The translations under genes were made by a program, and so were the position numbers. Source: Gonocerus acuteangulatus (lineage: Eukaryota > Arthropoda > Insecta > Hemiptera > Coreidae). Taken from it: DNA of 64,000 bases. The stretch spans positions 49,677,774 to 49,741,773 of the forward strand of contig OX328127.1 of the NCBI GenBank assembly GCA_946811695.1, given 5' to 3'. Positions 1-12,299 of this stretch are shown here, piece by piece. Under the pieces are notes generated by a model. It saw only the letters and a list, made by a program, of their open reading frames with translations. It searched no databases and was not told the DNA's origin. Positions within the stretch are counted from its first letter, which is position 1; each line of letters begins with the position of its first letter.

Positions 1-27
1 AATACTCATTCATTTCTTTATTACCAA

Positions 28-374
28 CTAGCTGTTACCCGGCGTGCCATGCTACGCCTACTTTCTGCTTCCATAAAATCAAAAATAAATTAGGAACCCC
101 GTTCATTGTTTCGAACCCGTGACCTCCGTACTGTGATTCATAAACGATTTTAACCTAGCCTATGGCTCTCCCCGAATCACGACCTACATGTTTGATCAAA
201 ATCGGTCGAAATGTGTGGATTTGTATAAGGAACAAACATACAGACAGTCAGCTGGTAGACGTTTTTGACTTCGCCTACAACACTTCTCGGATTAAGATCT
301 ACTTGTGTCCCAAGTTTGGTCAAAGTCGGTCAAACGGTGTGGATTTGTATAAGGAACAAACAGACAGACACGTG

Positions 375-455
<81 letters not shown>
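28..455 (-). mobile_element. Non-autonomous Helitron, short copy
   Basis: Read on the minus strand, the element starts with TC at 455-454, runs through a (TA)n tract and a CACGTG box, and contains repeats of 'GGTCAAAATCGG...CGGTGTGGATTTGTATAAGG' spacing. It ends in a GC-rich hairpin and CAGCTAG at 31-28. It is inserted between host A (27) and T (456), the classical Helitron A^T target with no target duplication. No helicase ORF remains; the ORF seen here is microsatellite noise. It is closely related to the copies at 21499-22280 and 39727-40178. Confidence 0.75.
379..453. repeat. (TA)n microsatellite inside the Helitron 5' end
   Basis: About 75 bases of uninterrupted TA dinucleotides directly behind the TC terminus. 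Other copies carry the same tract at different lengths, so it is part of the element that expands after insertion. Confidence 0.9.
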
Positions 456-1200
456 TTTATCACAGAATTAGTGTACTTACTCTCAAGGGAATTACTTCCC
501 TTGTTACAAGCAACAACAAGATGCTTTTTCAAAGTCTCATCTGTTATAGACCTTCTCAGAAAAAATGTTTTTCATCATGGCAAAACTTCCTCTGCATTAT
601 CTTGTCATTTCTAAATCCGGAATACCAGGTAATTACACATTATCACAGCAAAAGGGCTGTGAGGAAGGAGTTGTGACTGATTTCCCTCATCCTCTCTCAT
701 TTCTCCTATTCATTATGCTTGTGCATTTCTTCTACTAAGGAAGGTTCTGTTATTTACAGAGGTAAATCCATGGGCTGGGAAAATAAGCTTTCGAATAGAT
801 ATTTGTGAAGGCAATTCGTAATTTGTGCAACCTTTTTTGTCTTCGATGAACGGAAATTCAATATGTGTTTTTTGAAATGTTTAAATCGCAGAAAAAAATT
901 AAATAACAAGCAAAAAAGGCAAAAATAGGCAACGGAAGCCAAAATAGGCAAAAAAGGCAAAATCAAAATTGTCTCTACACTTCCTAAATGCAGGAAAACA
1001 TATTTATTTCAATCTGATTCTTCAATATATCCATTCAGAAAAAAAAAACATTTTGCCTAACTTCCGGGCTCTACTCATGACTTACATGACTTACTGACAG
1101 AAGGTAGTCCGTACATTCAAATACTTCTAACATATTTAAAATATACACACATTCACTCGAAAGAATAACTATATGTCATTTTTAATGGAAACATTTTATT
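456..1200. other. Unassigned AT-rich DNA
   Basis: No convincing gene. Stretch 890-965 is a purine-rich run of AGGCAAAA-like words that gives a spurious open frame. Confidence 0.5.
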
Positions 1201-1299
1201 CTTTATTATTTCATTGTATATAATATTTTTATATATATATTTTTTTTTAAATTTTATTTCTTTTTTTCTTAATACTTTTTGTTACCTTCGTTTATTTTA

Positions 1300-1411
1300 T
1301 AACCAACTGACTATCACTTGACTACCAACTGACTGACTTTGATTCTGCCGTTCTTATGAGGTCGTCGCCCTTATTGCGAAACCCAACAACAATAAATAAT
1401 AATAATAATAG
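1300..1411 (+). mobile_element. Probable 3' tail of an I-like non-LTR retrotransposon
   Basis: The sequence contains TGAGGTCGTCGCCCTTATTG, then AAACCCAACAACAATAAATA and an (AAT)n tail at 1391-1410. Many arthropod LINEs of the I group end with 'GTCGTCGCCC...ACCCAACAA' followed by a short AAT-type microsatellite. No reverse transcriptase is present, so this would be a strongly 5'-truncated copy. The assignment rests on the tail alone. Confidence 0.4.
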
Positions 1412-2835
1412 AAGGAAACCAAAAAAAAAAAACATTTAAAACTTTAAGACCGATTTTCTCCGACTGATATAGTCCTATCGAAATTTGGATATGAACTTTC
1501 TTGTCAAAACTTTATTGTGGCCTCCTTCCAATTGCTATATTTTTGAAATCGTTTTCGTAATATTTAAGAAAGTTGCTCACTTTCCGCCATTTTAGAATAC
1601 CCGAAACTATAATTATAGCTTTCACACTTGTCATCTTGAACATTCCTGACGCCAAAATACGTCTAAAAAGTGAACCTGGAAGTGTCTAGACCCCGAAAGC
1701 GAAAACACGCTAAAAGAGGCAATTAATAAGACGATATGGATTGTCCTATTTAGTTTTTATTTTATTTTATTTATTTTTTACCAGGATACCTTATCCTGGT
1801 AAAAGGTGACTAGACGACAAACTAGCAAAGATAACTATGATCGAAAAAAAACAGGATTCTATATTTCATCGCTTTTATCCCCTAAACTTTCGTCGAAAAT
1901 AAAACTTTATAATAAGAATATTCTGTCTATGTTCATAACAGTATGAGGGGTTTGAAATAAGAACAGTTGTCCTAGGTTCATAATTCACTAAAAATATTTC
2001 AAAGAAAAATATTCACTCGTTTGAATCGACTCTAAAAAGTCTGCATTTAGACATGCATTCCAAGGGGTTCTAAAGAGCTGTTGAGAGGCATTTAAAGATG
2101 CAAAGAGACTCCTTTTCTTGTTGCTTACAGAACCTAAATCACCTTTAATCAAGCAATTTCAATCCTTTGAGCTGCCAATTTGTTCACTTTAAATCATATA
2201 AATTAAAGCAATTACCAAGGTTGCAAAATCGCAAAAAGTAAAACTCAAAAAAAGAATAAAAGACGAGAAAATAAAAGTACTTAAGTTATCCAGGTTGTAT
2301 GTTCCTTATTTGGCGAGGTATTTTAACAGGTACAATTAAGAACCGGTAATTAGCTATTTAAAGACATCATGAACACTTGGAACGCCCATCAAATATAATA
2401 TTCATTTAGCGTTATACTTACTCTATCATGAAGGTTAAAAAAACTGGTTTCAATCTGTGAATTCGATTTATATGGACCCGAGGGTGTCACATTTGTGGAT
2501 TTCCCACGTTTCTTCAACCAAAGAAAAGAATCTGGTGTGTTTCCATACCATTTTGATCCATGATTTAATAGAGCTTGGAATAGAAACCGTTAATATTTTT
2601 CTTTCTAGCCTTCTTAGTAGTTTGGTTGGAAACATATATTCATCAACACATTCTAAAGATACAAAAATTAATGTCCGTTAAAACTATAAAACTACCAAGA
2701 AAAATGAGAATTTTGGCATTAAAATGGCACTAATGCTACAAAAGTAACCGCAGTTAATGACAACGAAAATAAGTCAGAAAAACAAACTCATCATGTTCAA
2801 TGCCTGTCTTACCAAACTAATATTACTCTTTTATG
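1412..2835. other. Unassigned intergenic or intronic DNA
   Basis: AT-rich sequence with no identifiable coding region, RNA gene or terminal repeat. A small palindromic run 'ACCAGGATACCTTATCCTGGT' lies near 1780-1800. Confidence 0.5.
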
Positions 2836-2837
2836 TA

Positions 2838-2897
<60 letters not shown>

Positions 2898-2904
2898 CCA
2901 TTAG

Positions 2905-2960
<56 letters not shown>
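2836..2960. repeat. (TA)n microsatellite, two blocks
   Basis: Two long TA tracts separated by TAGCCATTAGT at about 2895-2905. They lie upstream of the Helitron at 3034. Confidence 0.9.
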
Positions 2961-2963
<3 letters not shown>

Positions 2964-3216
2964 TTCATTTAAAGAAACGAAATCAACAATTTTAAAACTA
3001 CGCACGCTGTTTTCTATCACTAAGTTCGTCCTATCAACTATATATTTGTCAAATACGACTCACTCACTGACTGACCCCCCAAACCATCGCCCAGCCCAAA
3101 CCACTCGACAGAAAAAATTGAAATTTTGGATGGACACTCCCTACAGAACGAAGACACTCCCTAAGAAAGGATTCTTTGATATTCGACTTTTTAAGTATTT
3201 TATGAGGGGTTTAAAG

Positions 3217-3492
3217 AGGTCTTTTGTATAATAAGCAGACACTTTTCAAGAACTAGTAACAGTTACTCTACTGTTACTTTACTAAACTCTAGGTTATGTT
3301 TACAAAACAAGATAAACGCTTGTTTATAAAAAATAAAATAACTTTATTTAATACTGAACAAAATAAATCATGCTGAAGGTGGCCAATATTCAAACATTGA
3401 ATGCAATATTTTATGAAATAGTTCCAAATAATAATAAAATGAGTAACTGTTACTAGTTCTTGAAAAGTGTATGCTTATTGTACAAAAGACCC
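3217..3492. mobile_element. hAT-like MITE with 8-bp target duplication
   Basis: Terminal inverted repeats of about 50 bp begin RGGTCTTTTGTA and include TTTTCAAGAACTAGTAACAG on one side and its complement on the other. Exact 8-bp duplications GTTTAAAG lie at 3209-3216 and 3493-3500. Eight-bp duplications are typical of hAT and P elements. No transposase is present. It sits inside the Helitron at 3034-4591, so it arrived later. Confidence 0.8.
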
Positions 3493-3839
3493 GTTTAAAG
3501 TTTTAGTTGGTTAGAGCAGGCAAAGCCTAGGCAGCATGCGTTGCTAAGACGATAACAGAACAGCTGTTATCGTACTGTTTCCATTATTTTTAATGGAGGT
3601 TAATTTCAACTATGATGGCAGACCCTGAATCACTCGAAATAAACTGTGATTTTGTCCCTCATAGGATTTAAGCCCTGGTGATGGTCCACCCAAGGTAATA
3701 ATATCCCGAACCACTTAAAACAAAAATTTGAAATTTTGCACAGGCAATACGTTTACAATGTAAACACTGGCTAAGAAAGATTTTTTTTTATATTCAAATG
3801 TTTAAGTACTTTTAGGGGGGGGGGGTTTGAATTATTAAG

Positions 3840-4490
3840 AAGTTCCTCATCGGCTCAATAATGGTCCGATTTTGATGATATTTGGTACAAAAATCTTTCT
3901 TCTCATTTGAAGGTCAAGTTCCAACCAGCTGAATCCGTTTACTGGAACATGATTTTGACGCAAAATTTGCGCAAATAAATTGGAACGCTTACATTTTTGA
4001 CTTCATATGCTTGCTTGTACGCGTTATATAGGTTCCTTAACGTAGGAAAACGAATGACACCATTTTTAAAGCGATTTCTGTGACCGTTTACGAGAAAAAT
4101 TGATACAAATACTTTTCCAAACTAATTTCCTGTTTGGGTATTCAGAAACCACGATTGGTTCACTTAAAACTTGTACCAGGAATTTGACAATCATCTAATC
4201 TAAGAAATTTAAACTTTGGTATCCTTTGGGGGTTCGAAGTATATGGAAAAAAAATTATTTATGGTGATACAAAGTTTTCGGATCTCAGTATACCTATTTT
4301 CTAAAATATCTCCAAAACGGTTGGGGAAACGTAGTAAGTGGAAGGCTGCCGAAAGGTTACTAAATTCTCTACAAAAAAGATTCTGTTGTAATGTTAGGTG
4401 GGGCGATGTCAATCGAAGAGATAAGTGCTTAAAACTTCAAAGTTGTTAATTTTATTCTTCAAAGTGCATTTTTCTCTGTTTACCTAACTT
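3840..4490 (+). repeat. R1 family repeat, copy nested in Helitron
   Basis: Contains the R1 landmarks GGTCCGATTTTGATGA, CTTATTTC/GATTGACATCGCC-like words and 'AATGTTAGGTGGGGCGATGTC'. The same order is seen at 20110-20730 and, reversed, at 29640-30290, 41150-41800 and 56940-57590. The short open frames on both strands here are shared by the family and are not conserved as protein. Confidence 0.7.
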
Positions 4491-4739
4491 TTTAAGAGGT
4501 TGTTATATATTTTATATATTTTTTTTTTTTTACTCCCCAACGGAAACAAGCACGGTTACCTCCACATGGTGTTTCCTGGGTAGTCAGCTAGTTAGTACAT
4601 ATTTGCATGCGAACGTTTATCTAGAAAATGTTAATGTTTCGAATGATGATCCTGGCTAGAAGAGGGTGGTATCCTTTAGTCCCTAAAATATGTGTTGCGT
4701 ATAAGTATATGTTAATATTTAAGTAAATTTGTGTGAGGA

Positions 4740-4895
4740 GGACAATTGGCCGTGAGTGTTAAGGGGTGTGCACTCCGAGCCTAAGAACGTCGGTTCGATT
4801 CCCACAAGGGGTGATGGCTTTTCTTTCGAAAAAACCAAAGGACCTAGCTCTATCCTAGAAAAGGAATAGTAGCCCGTCCCAAAAATCTCTGTAAA
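4740..4895 (+). mobile_element. tRNA-derived SINE, family T2
   Basis: The head carries a pol III A-box-like GGCCGTGAGTGTTAAGG and a B box GGTTCGATTCCC, followed by a pyrimidine/purine hairpin TTTTCTTTCGAAAAAA and CTATCCTAG, ending in A-rich sequence. The same layout, in the opposite orientation, occurs at 24215-24345, 55605-55738 and 61616-61757. Confidence 0.7.
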
Positions 4896-6470
4896 TTAAA
4901 AAAAAAAATTATTAACCATCGTCTCGATGATTAAAAAAAGAAATAACAATTCCAGTATCAAGTAAGATCGATGAAGATGTTAAGAAATTTTTCAATAATG
5001 CGTTTATAAGTGCAACCTTAACCTTGGAATAGAAGCTCCATTCCATTTGAAAGTTATAATAAATTTAACTCTCCAACTAATATACACAATAAACTAATTA
5101 AATCATAATTTGCGCCTAAAATATCCTCCTAATAGCAAATGCAATGCATATATTGACGAGGGTCTCTGGGCGGGGAGTATCCCATCGGAATATGGTGATT
5201 GGCATGGACTAGATATGCAAGGGTAATTAGATTCATTCATGTACGGGGGATGTTTACATTGAAAACAGTTAAGTTTCGGAGCTGGTCTCTGTTTTGCCAA
5301 GGGCTGACAGGTGCGTCAACAGAGGATAGTTCTCAAGCATCCTCTCTCTGACATGGCTAAGCGGCTAAAACTAGTTCTAAGTGAATTCTTAATTTTAGCT
5401 CCATGCTTATCCATTTGACAATAGGAAAGCATAAGATGATCATTTTTAATACATGTGTGAGTTATATTGATTTTTCATAACAAATAATTTTTTCTTTCAG
5501 GCGTATTTTAAAACATGAATGAGTGAGAATAAACCCACCACCATAAGGAGCGGAGAGACCCCCAAATCCGTAAGGAGTAGAAGGGTCCCTACCACCAAAC
5601 AGTAAAATAGGTACAAAGAGTAAAAATCAGAAATTCCAAATAGCTAGAAAATAAAATCATCAAACCCCCCCCCCACCGCTGGCGGCAGTAATCGCAAAAG
5701 TAAAGGTATCCAGCTCATCATCAAATATCCACAAAATCCTCCAGCTCCACTAATCATCCAATGCTTAAGCACCGAAAGTCATGTGCCTCTAAATTATCAT
5801 TAAATGATATCAAAACTTCCATCATCATAAGCTACCACACAGGCCGTCAAAAACGTCTGATCATCCTAAAATTCTGCGCAGCGTAAGTAAACTTATATAA
5901 ATAAATAAATCTACTGGAAAGGCGAGCAAGTTGCCCACTCCATGCGGATTCATTTATCAGTGAAATTTATTGTTTCCAATAAGTGAGGTAGATATAAAAA
6001 AATAATGAATTAAGAGTCTCTAGCGTTAAATCTATTTATTCTGTACTATATTGGACCTTGTCATTCATTGAGATATGAAAAATGGTAAAATGGTTCCGTT
6101 AAACTTTTTGTTGCTTCAAAGGATTACTATCAACAACATATGGTTCCAATATGGTTCGTCGTTAGAGGTGGATACATGTTAATCTCCTTCTCACGAACTC
6201 AAACACGAACCACATCTATTCTTTTTATAGTTCATATATCAACCTCTTATCACCGATTCAAGTATACTTTATCACAAGTAATTGATCTAAAAATGTACAC
6301 TTAAGTGACACTCTCTAATTCGAAAAGCTTCAAATCATTAAAAGCATTTTTAGAGCGTTTCGTTCCGCATAGATTCATCTCCAGGCACAATCAAGTGGCG
6401 ACTAAAAATGTCGCGTTTCAGCACGCTCAGACCACAAAAAAAAAACAGTGGCTCAAATTTGTATGTATAT
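4896..6470. other. Unassigned DNA; short R2-like piece at its left edge
   Basis: 4960-5040 resembles the R2 terminal segment (GATCGATGAAGATG...GTGCAACCT). The remainder, including a C-run near 5663-5676, shows no gene I can support. Confidence 0.45.
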
Positions 6471-6478
6471 GTGAGTGA

Positions 6479-6538
<60 letters not shown>

Positions 6539-6860
6539 CCTTTCTCTCTCTCGTGGGCTCAATATGGCCCAATATAGATGAAATTTCGTACAAAAATAAC
6601 CAACTTGGAATTGGTAGTAGCAGAATCCGCCTCCTGGAACTTCCGCTTCTGTTAGCTATTGTCAAGTTCGTGTGCTTTGTGACGCCTGATATATCCATAT
6701 CGCCATGATATATGATGTTGTACGAGTAGGCGTTAACTTTTTTGAAGAAATAAAAATTATAAAAAAATTGCTTATTTCTATTCTAAGCGTTCTACATGTC
6801 ACATGGAATAAGCACGGAAACCCGCTATGATGCAGTTCCTGCGAGTCGGACTTTTTGGAT
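6479..6860 (+). repeat. (TA)n(GT)n microsatellite plus R1 fragments
   Basis: TA tract at 6481-6526 followed by GTGTGTGTGT. Then come R1 words (GATGAAATTTCGTACAAAAA, GCAGAATCCG) and an R1 terminal motif 'CTATGATGCAGTTCCTGCGAGTCGGAC' near 6823-6850. R1 copies repeatedly abut such TA tracts. Confidence 0.6.
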
Positions 6861-6869
6861 TGAGTTTCA

Positions 6870-8090
6870 TAAGCCCCATTCTCAATAATTATTTTCCCCA
6901 ATACATTTATACACACCTAAAATTATTTATAGAAATACCAGCTAAAATTTATAAATATATATACTTTCAGGTTATATCCATATAACATTTTACAGGTATT
7001 TTGACGAGAGAGATCGAATAAAATAACTGTAAAGATATGTTTTAAATGTAAAAGTTTTATTTATTTATTTTGTTTACTAGTAATACCCGATTTCGTAAGA
7101 ACTTTTGAATGTCAAGAAGCAGAAAGGGGGATCGAGTTATTTTCGTTATCAATTTACATCGGTTTCTGCAGATAGACTCATTTAAATGGCCCTAATGAGT
7201 CTATCAGCCACAAATCTCGCTTTCTATGAGATTTTGTTCCAGCAGTTACTTAAATTTGTTTAACTTTAAAATATTACAATGAATTTATAAATATATGATG
7301 ATATAAAGTATCCAGCAAAAATAGCAAGAAGTTAAATAGCAAAATATTTAGAGTTTGCATACTACGGTTTTCAAATTATACCAGGAATTATACTTACATG
7401 AAAACACGCTACGATGGAGCAGTTACTGCGAGGGGGACACTTTATAAGTATTTTAAATACATCGAACAATCCGAAAGAAAAATATTTACATGACGTCAAC
7501 AAGAAGTGACCTAAAAACAATTTGACACTAACAATCAGAAAATGTGTACAAACAACAATTAATGTTTGTATTAACGCCTAGCCTATATCAAATACGGGCA
7601 TTCGTAAATTGAAAAAAAACTCCCAAATTCCAATATTTAAAAAAATAATAGTCTGTTATCACATATGTACACACTGTTTTATAATTTGGCTTATTTGTCA
7701 GACGGTATTGCATTCTCCTGAACAAGCTATTTTAATAACAACAACAAAACTAAACAAAATTAGATTCTCCTTTAACATAAAAAATTATTTTCGAACTATT
7801 TTAACCCGCATAAACATTACATAGATTACATTGAAATTATTTATCTTATCTAATTTCATTATTAATAAATGATTTGTTCTTCAGAATCTACAGGGCCTAA
7901 TTTGGCTTCTAAAATCGTGACTGTAAGCTATTTGTATCATTTAATAGATCATTTCTAACTACCTGCCAGAGAAATCTTTTCCATCGACAAAAAATTGTGT
8001 GTTAAGACAATTCCCAATCTGTATGTAATTTTTTATTTTAAAACTATTATTCAGAAGGACTAGGATAGACAAAGTGGGCTACTTTAATGA
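6870..8090. other. Unassigned DNA with an R1 terminal scrap
   Basis: The only recognisable element is a degraded R1 end near 7400-7445 (GGAGCAGTTACTGCGAGGGG). No coding region is supported. Confidence 0.45.
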
Positions 8091-8103
8091 ATATTCATAA
8101 TCT

Positions 8104-8230
8104 GATGAAAAGGAAATGAGTCTGAGGCGCCAGAAGATTGTGTGTGCGGCTGGCGAGCAGCGGCTCAAGCAGGTGCAAGTGTCATCCGATGGTGTGATTC
8201 TCTCAACAATTCAGAAGATGAAAATGGTAG
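8104..8230 (+). other. Coding-like, GC-rich segment of unknown nature
   Basis: The plus frame reads DEKEMSLRRQKIVCAAGEQR then LKQVQVSSDGVILSTIQKMK without a stop, in a patch clearly richer in G+C than its surroundings. I do not recognise the protein. There is no clear acceptor, and the frame continues into AT-rich sequence. It could be a host exon, an exapted fragment or chance. Confidence 0.2.
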
Positions 8231-8381
8231 TCTACTTGTTTACATTTTTCATTAAACGTAGATATGCTAACAAGGGTATGTGAAATGAAATAAAAAATGA
8301 AGGTACCATGACAATACACAAACATTACACGTGAAGACAGACGGAATGTCATAAACAGGTCTTGTAGGCTCGCTATGCACT

Positions 8382-8657
8382 TCAAGATAAAACAGTATTT
8401 AAGAGAATGAAATTATGAGAATAATGAGATTTCGTATGAAAATAAGTCAGTACAACTTCAGAGCCTCCACCCCTTGCCATTGGCGGTCTCTTCTCTGAGG
8501 TTCCCAACGGTTGTTCAACATTCGATACAAATCGTAAATATGAAAGCTGAAATAGTAAAACATCCGACTCGCAGGAACACTCCTTCATCTTAGAAAATTC
8601 TGTTGCATCAACAACGCGTATATCTGGTGTGATTTGAAAAGCCGAAACGAAACCCAT
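8382..8657 (-). other. Unassigned open frame (91 codons)
   Basis: An ATG-initiated minus-strand frame beginning MGFVSAFQITPDIRVVDATE. I recognise no domain and see no splice consensus at its end. It may be a chance frame. It is recorded because it overlaps no repeat I can identify. Confidence 0.15.
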
Positions 8658-8659
8658 AC

Positions 8660-11285
8660 TTTCAAAACCTCAAGCACCGTTTTATTCGAATCAGGTGGTA
8701 CGTTCGAAATTTTTGTCCAATTCATATTACTGCAAAATGATTTGGGCTTTTAAAAATCCCTGCACTTAACTTGATTTCGCAACCGTTTTCTGTCGATAAA
8801 ATTTGCTACACTCTTTGAGCAAGAACGTTCAAGCCAGCGTGACATTACTGTGTGCCCAAGACAAATAATCTGGGTTTTCCCACTTTTTCGAAAACGGTTT
8901 AAGTATCTTCTTTAAGGTGGTTATACAAAATATTTTTCAGTCTTCCCAAAACCACTATTCTCTCCCAACATCAAATCGCATCAAAATAGGCATATTTTTG
9001 TAGAGAACAAACAGATATATAAATTTGAACAACAGTTTTATAATGTCTAATGGATTAAGAAACTTCGATTTCTTGTAACCACAGAATGTTTCATAAAAGG
9101 AGATGTCATAAGAGGATTTTTTCTAAAGGACCTTTAGACATCATATGTCTGGAACGGAGTCAGATAGAAATATGTGGTTGGTGGTGTTGATCTACACTTT
9201 TGTCTAGTTTCACCCCTGAAGGATTACTATTAACTTGCGATATACCCTGTATAGGTTATTATAAAATGTCGGATGGTATTTAGTAAGAGTTCCTAACCCA
9301 GAGGGAAAACTGAAGAACCTCTTGGACATGCTTTCACACCCTCCTTCAAAGATCCTAATCCCCTTCTCATACCCTCTTCCCGTCTGAGCGCTAATTGCAC
9401 CCTTCCCTTCGGCACCTTTATCTACCCCCAACTATCGCACAGTCCCAAGCACACTACTCTTATTTTTTACCCTCACTATCTCACGGCTCAAGTCAGGCCC
9501 AAAACCACTATTCTCTCCCAACATCTGTTGTATAAACACTTTCCGTTGTTTCGCCCGAAGGAAAGAGAGAACACAGCGAAAAACAGAGGAAATGATATAT
9601 CATTTACTACGAGGGAAGACAAAGAGCCTCCTTAAAATAGGAGAGTACTAATTGTAATTCAGGACGTTAGGCAAACTATCTATCAATCAGCAATTCTAAG
9701 AAAACTAATTCATTAGCCACAAGACCGGATATCGGGTGATTTAAAAAATATACATATATTCATGAAAACACTTGTATTTGTAAGACAGATGTGATCTAAA
9801 ATTGTACAACGAAAACAGCAGATCACATACATTGTTGATACATCACATGTGACACTGCAAAAGCAGATTTAGCTACCAGCCAACAGTATTTTCATCACTA
9901 AAATGTTTTTAAATAAATTTGACACATGAAATTTTGATTACATTTCTGTAAAATACTTTAAATTTAAATCATGGAATCCCATGTTTCTTTTTAAATATAA
10001 AACATTTTAAAGAGTGATTGGTGCAGTAATTTAACATTTAAAATGCAGTATAATAGTATGACAGAAATCATTTGTTCGACAAAGAAGAAAACCACTACAA
10101 AGGAACAAACAATGTATCGAAAGGAATCAGAACAATGTCTATGGAGTACGTCAGTTCAAATTAATAAAAAGTATTGTTTTCAATACTGAACTACTTCTGT
10201 CTAAATAAGAACAGGACGTGAAGATATTATTGACTCACTGGAAAATCCTTAATTTTAACATATAGAATATAGAAAAACAACATAATTTAGATCAATAATT
10301 AAAGTATTTAGAGAAGTAAATTGTTGCATTGAAATATATTATCACCAAGATAGAAGGGTTAAGTAAGCTTTCCACCGTACAGGAATGCAACGAAGACAAA
10401 ATTACATTGGCAAATGACTAAGATCTAGAAAGGCATACAGACAGCTAATGTCGTGATATACAGCTACCAGATCCTCTTTGATTTATTCCCGAATAATTCA
10501 CCGAAGCACTTCTCCTTACTGTACAGTCGGACACATTCAAACAAATAACCACCAAGCAATATATTACTCTTGTTGCTTCTATTAAGTAAGAAAATATGGT
10601 AACAGAGAGAAATATTTTGTGAGAATAAGTTTTCAATAACTCATAAGAGGCCTCGAGTTCCAGATACCGGATACAGAGCACGTTGAAGAAGAGATTCGCT
10701 TGAGTCCGGAATTCTGATCATCGCTAACAGCTGGACAGGTACCGAGGACTGTTAAATTTCAAACTCCGATTGACGAGTCAAATGTTTATATCGAAAGATA
10801 GTCGAACAGAGGACCCCTTCGTTAAGGCCCTATTATTGAGATTAGATTATATACGCTTATTTGTCAACATTCACGCAACATTTTCTTGTAATTGGCTATA
10901 ATTAGTCCTGGGGATCTGATCAACTTCATGTCAATATCCTGAAAGAAATAATTATAGAAAATTATATAATTAAAATTTTGAAAACTAAAGGCACAGTATA
11001 CACTAGGTTAAACATATAAGTATCGGTTTCGGTCCATCAAAAGTAGGAACATAACATAATAGTTTCACTTATGAATAGACCTAAGGTCATGGTAAAGTTC
11101 ATATCACGGAACGATAGTAGATAGAAATTAGCTGCTGTTTTCCCTACCCATTGTAAAACGTGTTTTCCTCGAAAACAATTATAGATATGGCCTTGGAAAT
11201 GGGTTCATTAGATTCCTCACGTTCAATTACTTAATAATAAAAAGTTGAATGAAATTCTTGTAATGCATGAAATTCTTGTAATGCA
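8660..11285. other. Unassigned DNA
   Basis: Long AT-rich stretch without terminal repeats, RNA genes or recognisable coding sequence. A near-duplicate phrase 'AAAACCACTATTCTCTCCCAACATC' occurs at about 8948 and 9501, suggesting a degraded dispersed repeat. Otherwise nothing is visible. Confidence 0.45.
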
Positions 11286-11289
11286 AAAA

Positions 11290-11466
11290 CCTTAGCATTA
11301 TTATTTCAGGCGAATTTCCGCCAAAAAACCATGTTCCGGCGAACAGATTCTCCATGTCACACATAGTATTTATGTGCCAAATTCCACTAAAACAAGTCCA
11401 TTTTTGGGCCAGCTAGAGAACGAGCAGTTTTGGGCCAGCTAGAAAACGAGCAGACAAATATAAATA

Positions 11467-11524
<58 letters not shown>

Positions 11525-11640
11525 AACCAACGTTATTTCGTGATAAATGAGTTCTGAAACGTGAAAGTTTCAAGTCGGCACTTCAAGATTGCGTCCTGAT
11601 CGGGACTCTTACCTATGGAGGGAGGGAAAAAACGCGCCAA
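11290..11640 (-). repeat. R1 fragment with (TA)n and its flank module
   Basis: R1 words in reverse (CCATGTTCCGGCGAACAGATTC, CAAATTCCACTAAAACAAG) lead into a TA tract (11469-11520). After that comes the module that follows the TA tract in other copies: 'TTCGTGATAAATGAGTTCTG', 'AAGTCGGCACTTCAAGATTGCGTC' and 'CTATGGAGGGAGGG'. The same order is seen at 30200-30450 and 57560-57760. Confidence 0.65.
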
Positions 11641-12103
11641 CATTTCAAAACATAAGTTATAAAATACCTCAACATATTCAACTTGAGGGGGGTTGTGGTA
11701 TATGGGAGCTCGGAGGGGTGAGTAAGAGAAGGTAAACTATATTCCACGGGAAATAGAGACAAATAAAAAAATAAACAAAGGAAATACACCCATATAAAAC
11801 AAAATAAAAAAGCCCAAGGGAAAATAAAACTTTATTACAAATATTACTACAATAGGTTGGAGTTCAAAGAAATATTGGAATGGTGGTAGATTTTATAGGA
11901 AGCGTCTTCGTGGGAGGACAGGGCAAAAAAAAAAAGAGGCGGGATTCAAATACAGGTAAGGGCGGAGAGTGTTGGATGGAAATAGGAAGAGTTGTCGAGC
12001 GTTGAGATTGAGGGTTAGATGACCAGGGGTCGATCAATGGGTGTTGTAAAACTACATTTTATAACGAAAATGAGTTATATTTCTGCCAACGAAATACGAA
12101 ATA

Positions 12104-12114
<11 letters not shown>
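11641..12114. other. Unassigned purine-rich DNA
   Basis: Rich in GGGAGG and AAATAAAA words. No gene or element recognised. Confidence 0.4.
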
Positions 12115-12143
<29 letters not shown>

Positions 12144-12146
<3 letters not shown>

Positions 12147-12295
12147 AACTGCCATAGCCACGTTGAATGCTCCGGTTTCCGTTGATCTCCGATGTTAAGC
12201 AACGGCGGGCGTGGGCAGTACCTGAATGGATTACCGACAACGTGCCGTTGGCATTATAGAAGAGTGTGTTATTAGCCTAATTATTGATACGATGT
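12144..12295 (+). mobile_element. 5S rRNA-derived SINE with complete 5S head (or 5S pseudogene)
   Basis: 12144-12253 follows animal 5S rRNA from end to end: GCCAACTGCCATAGCCACG, TGATCTCCGATGTTAAGCAA, GGGCGTGGGCAGTACCTGAA, and the closing GCCGTTGGC. The internal pol III promoter regions are therefore recognisable. About ten bases of the 3' arm (normally near CTGGGAACACC) are missing and there are many substitutions, so it is unlikely to be a functional 5S gene. It continues into TTATAGAAG...TTATTAGCCTAATTATTGATAC, a diverged version of the SINE body seen in 5S-headed copies at 15 and 16.8 kb. It is preceded by a (TA)n tract at 12115-12142. Confidence 0.7.
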
Positions 12296-12299
12296 GTTC

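Larger units (their letters stand above)
3034..4591 (+). mobile_element. Non-autonomous Helitron with nested insertions
   Basis: The 5' end TCAACTATATATTTGTCAAA is almost the same as the 5' end of the copy at 58251, followed by a run of CTCACTGACTGACC. The 3' end reads GGGTAGTCAGCTAG (to 4591). Host bases A (3033) and T (4592) flank it. Shared interior words include CGCCCAGCCCAAACC and AGGTTAATTTCAACT. It has been enlarged by a MITE (3217-3492), a repeat of part of its own sequence (about 3690-3835), and an R1 fragment (3840-4490). The 3' end is less certain than the 5' end because of the nested material. Confidence 0.5.

Noticed and set aside
162..614. 150-codon plus-strand ORF
   Set aside because: Its central half is an IYIYIY run from the (TA)n tract inside a Helitron; no protein family signal.
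6350..6708. Overlapping ORFs on both strands with HTHTHIYIYIY runs
   Set aside because: Microsatellite translation on both strands plus R1 sequence.
12144..12253. Functional 5S rRNA gene
   Set aside because: Part of an arm is missing, many substitutions, no T-run terminator directly after, and SINE body follows.
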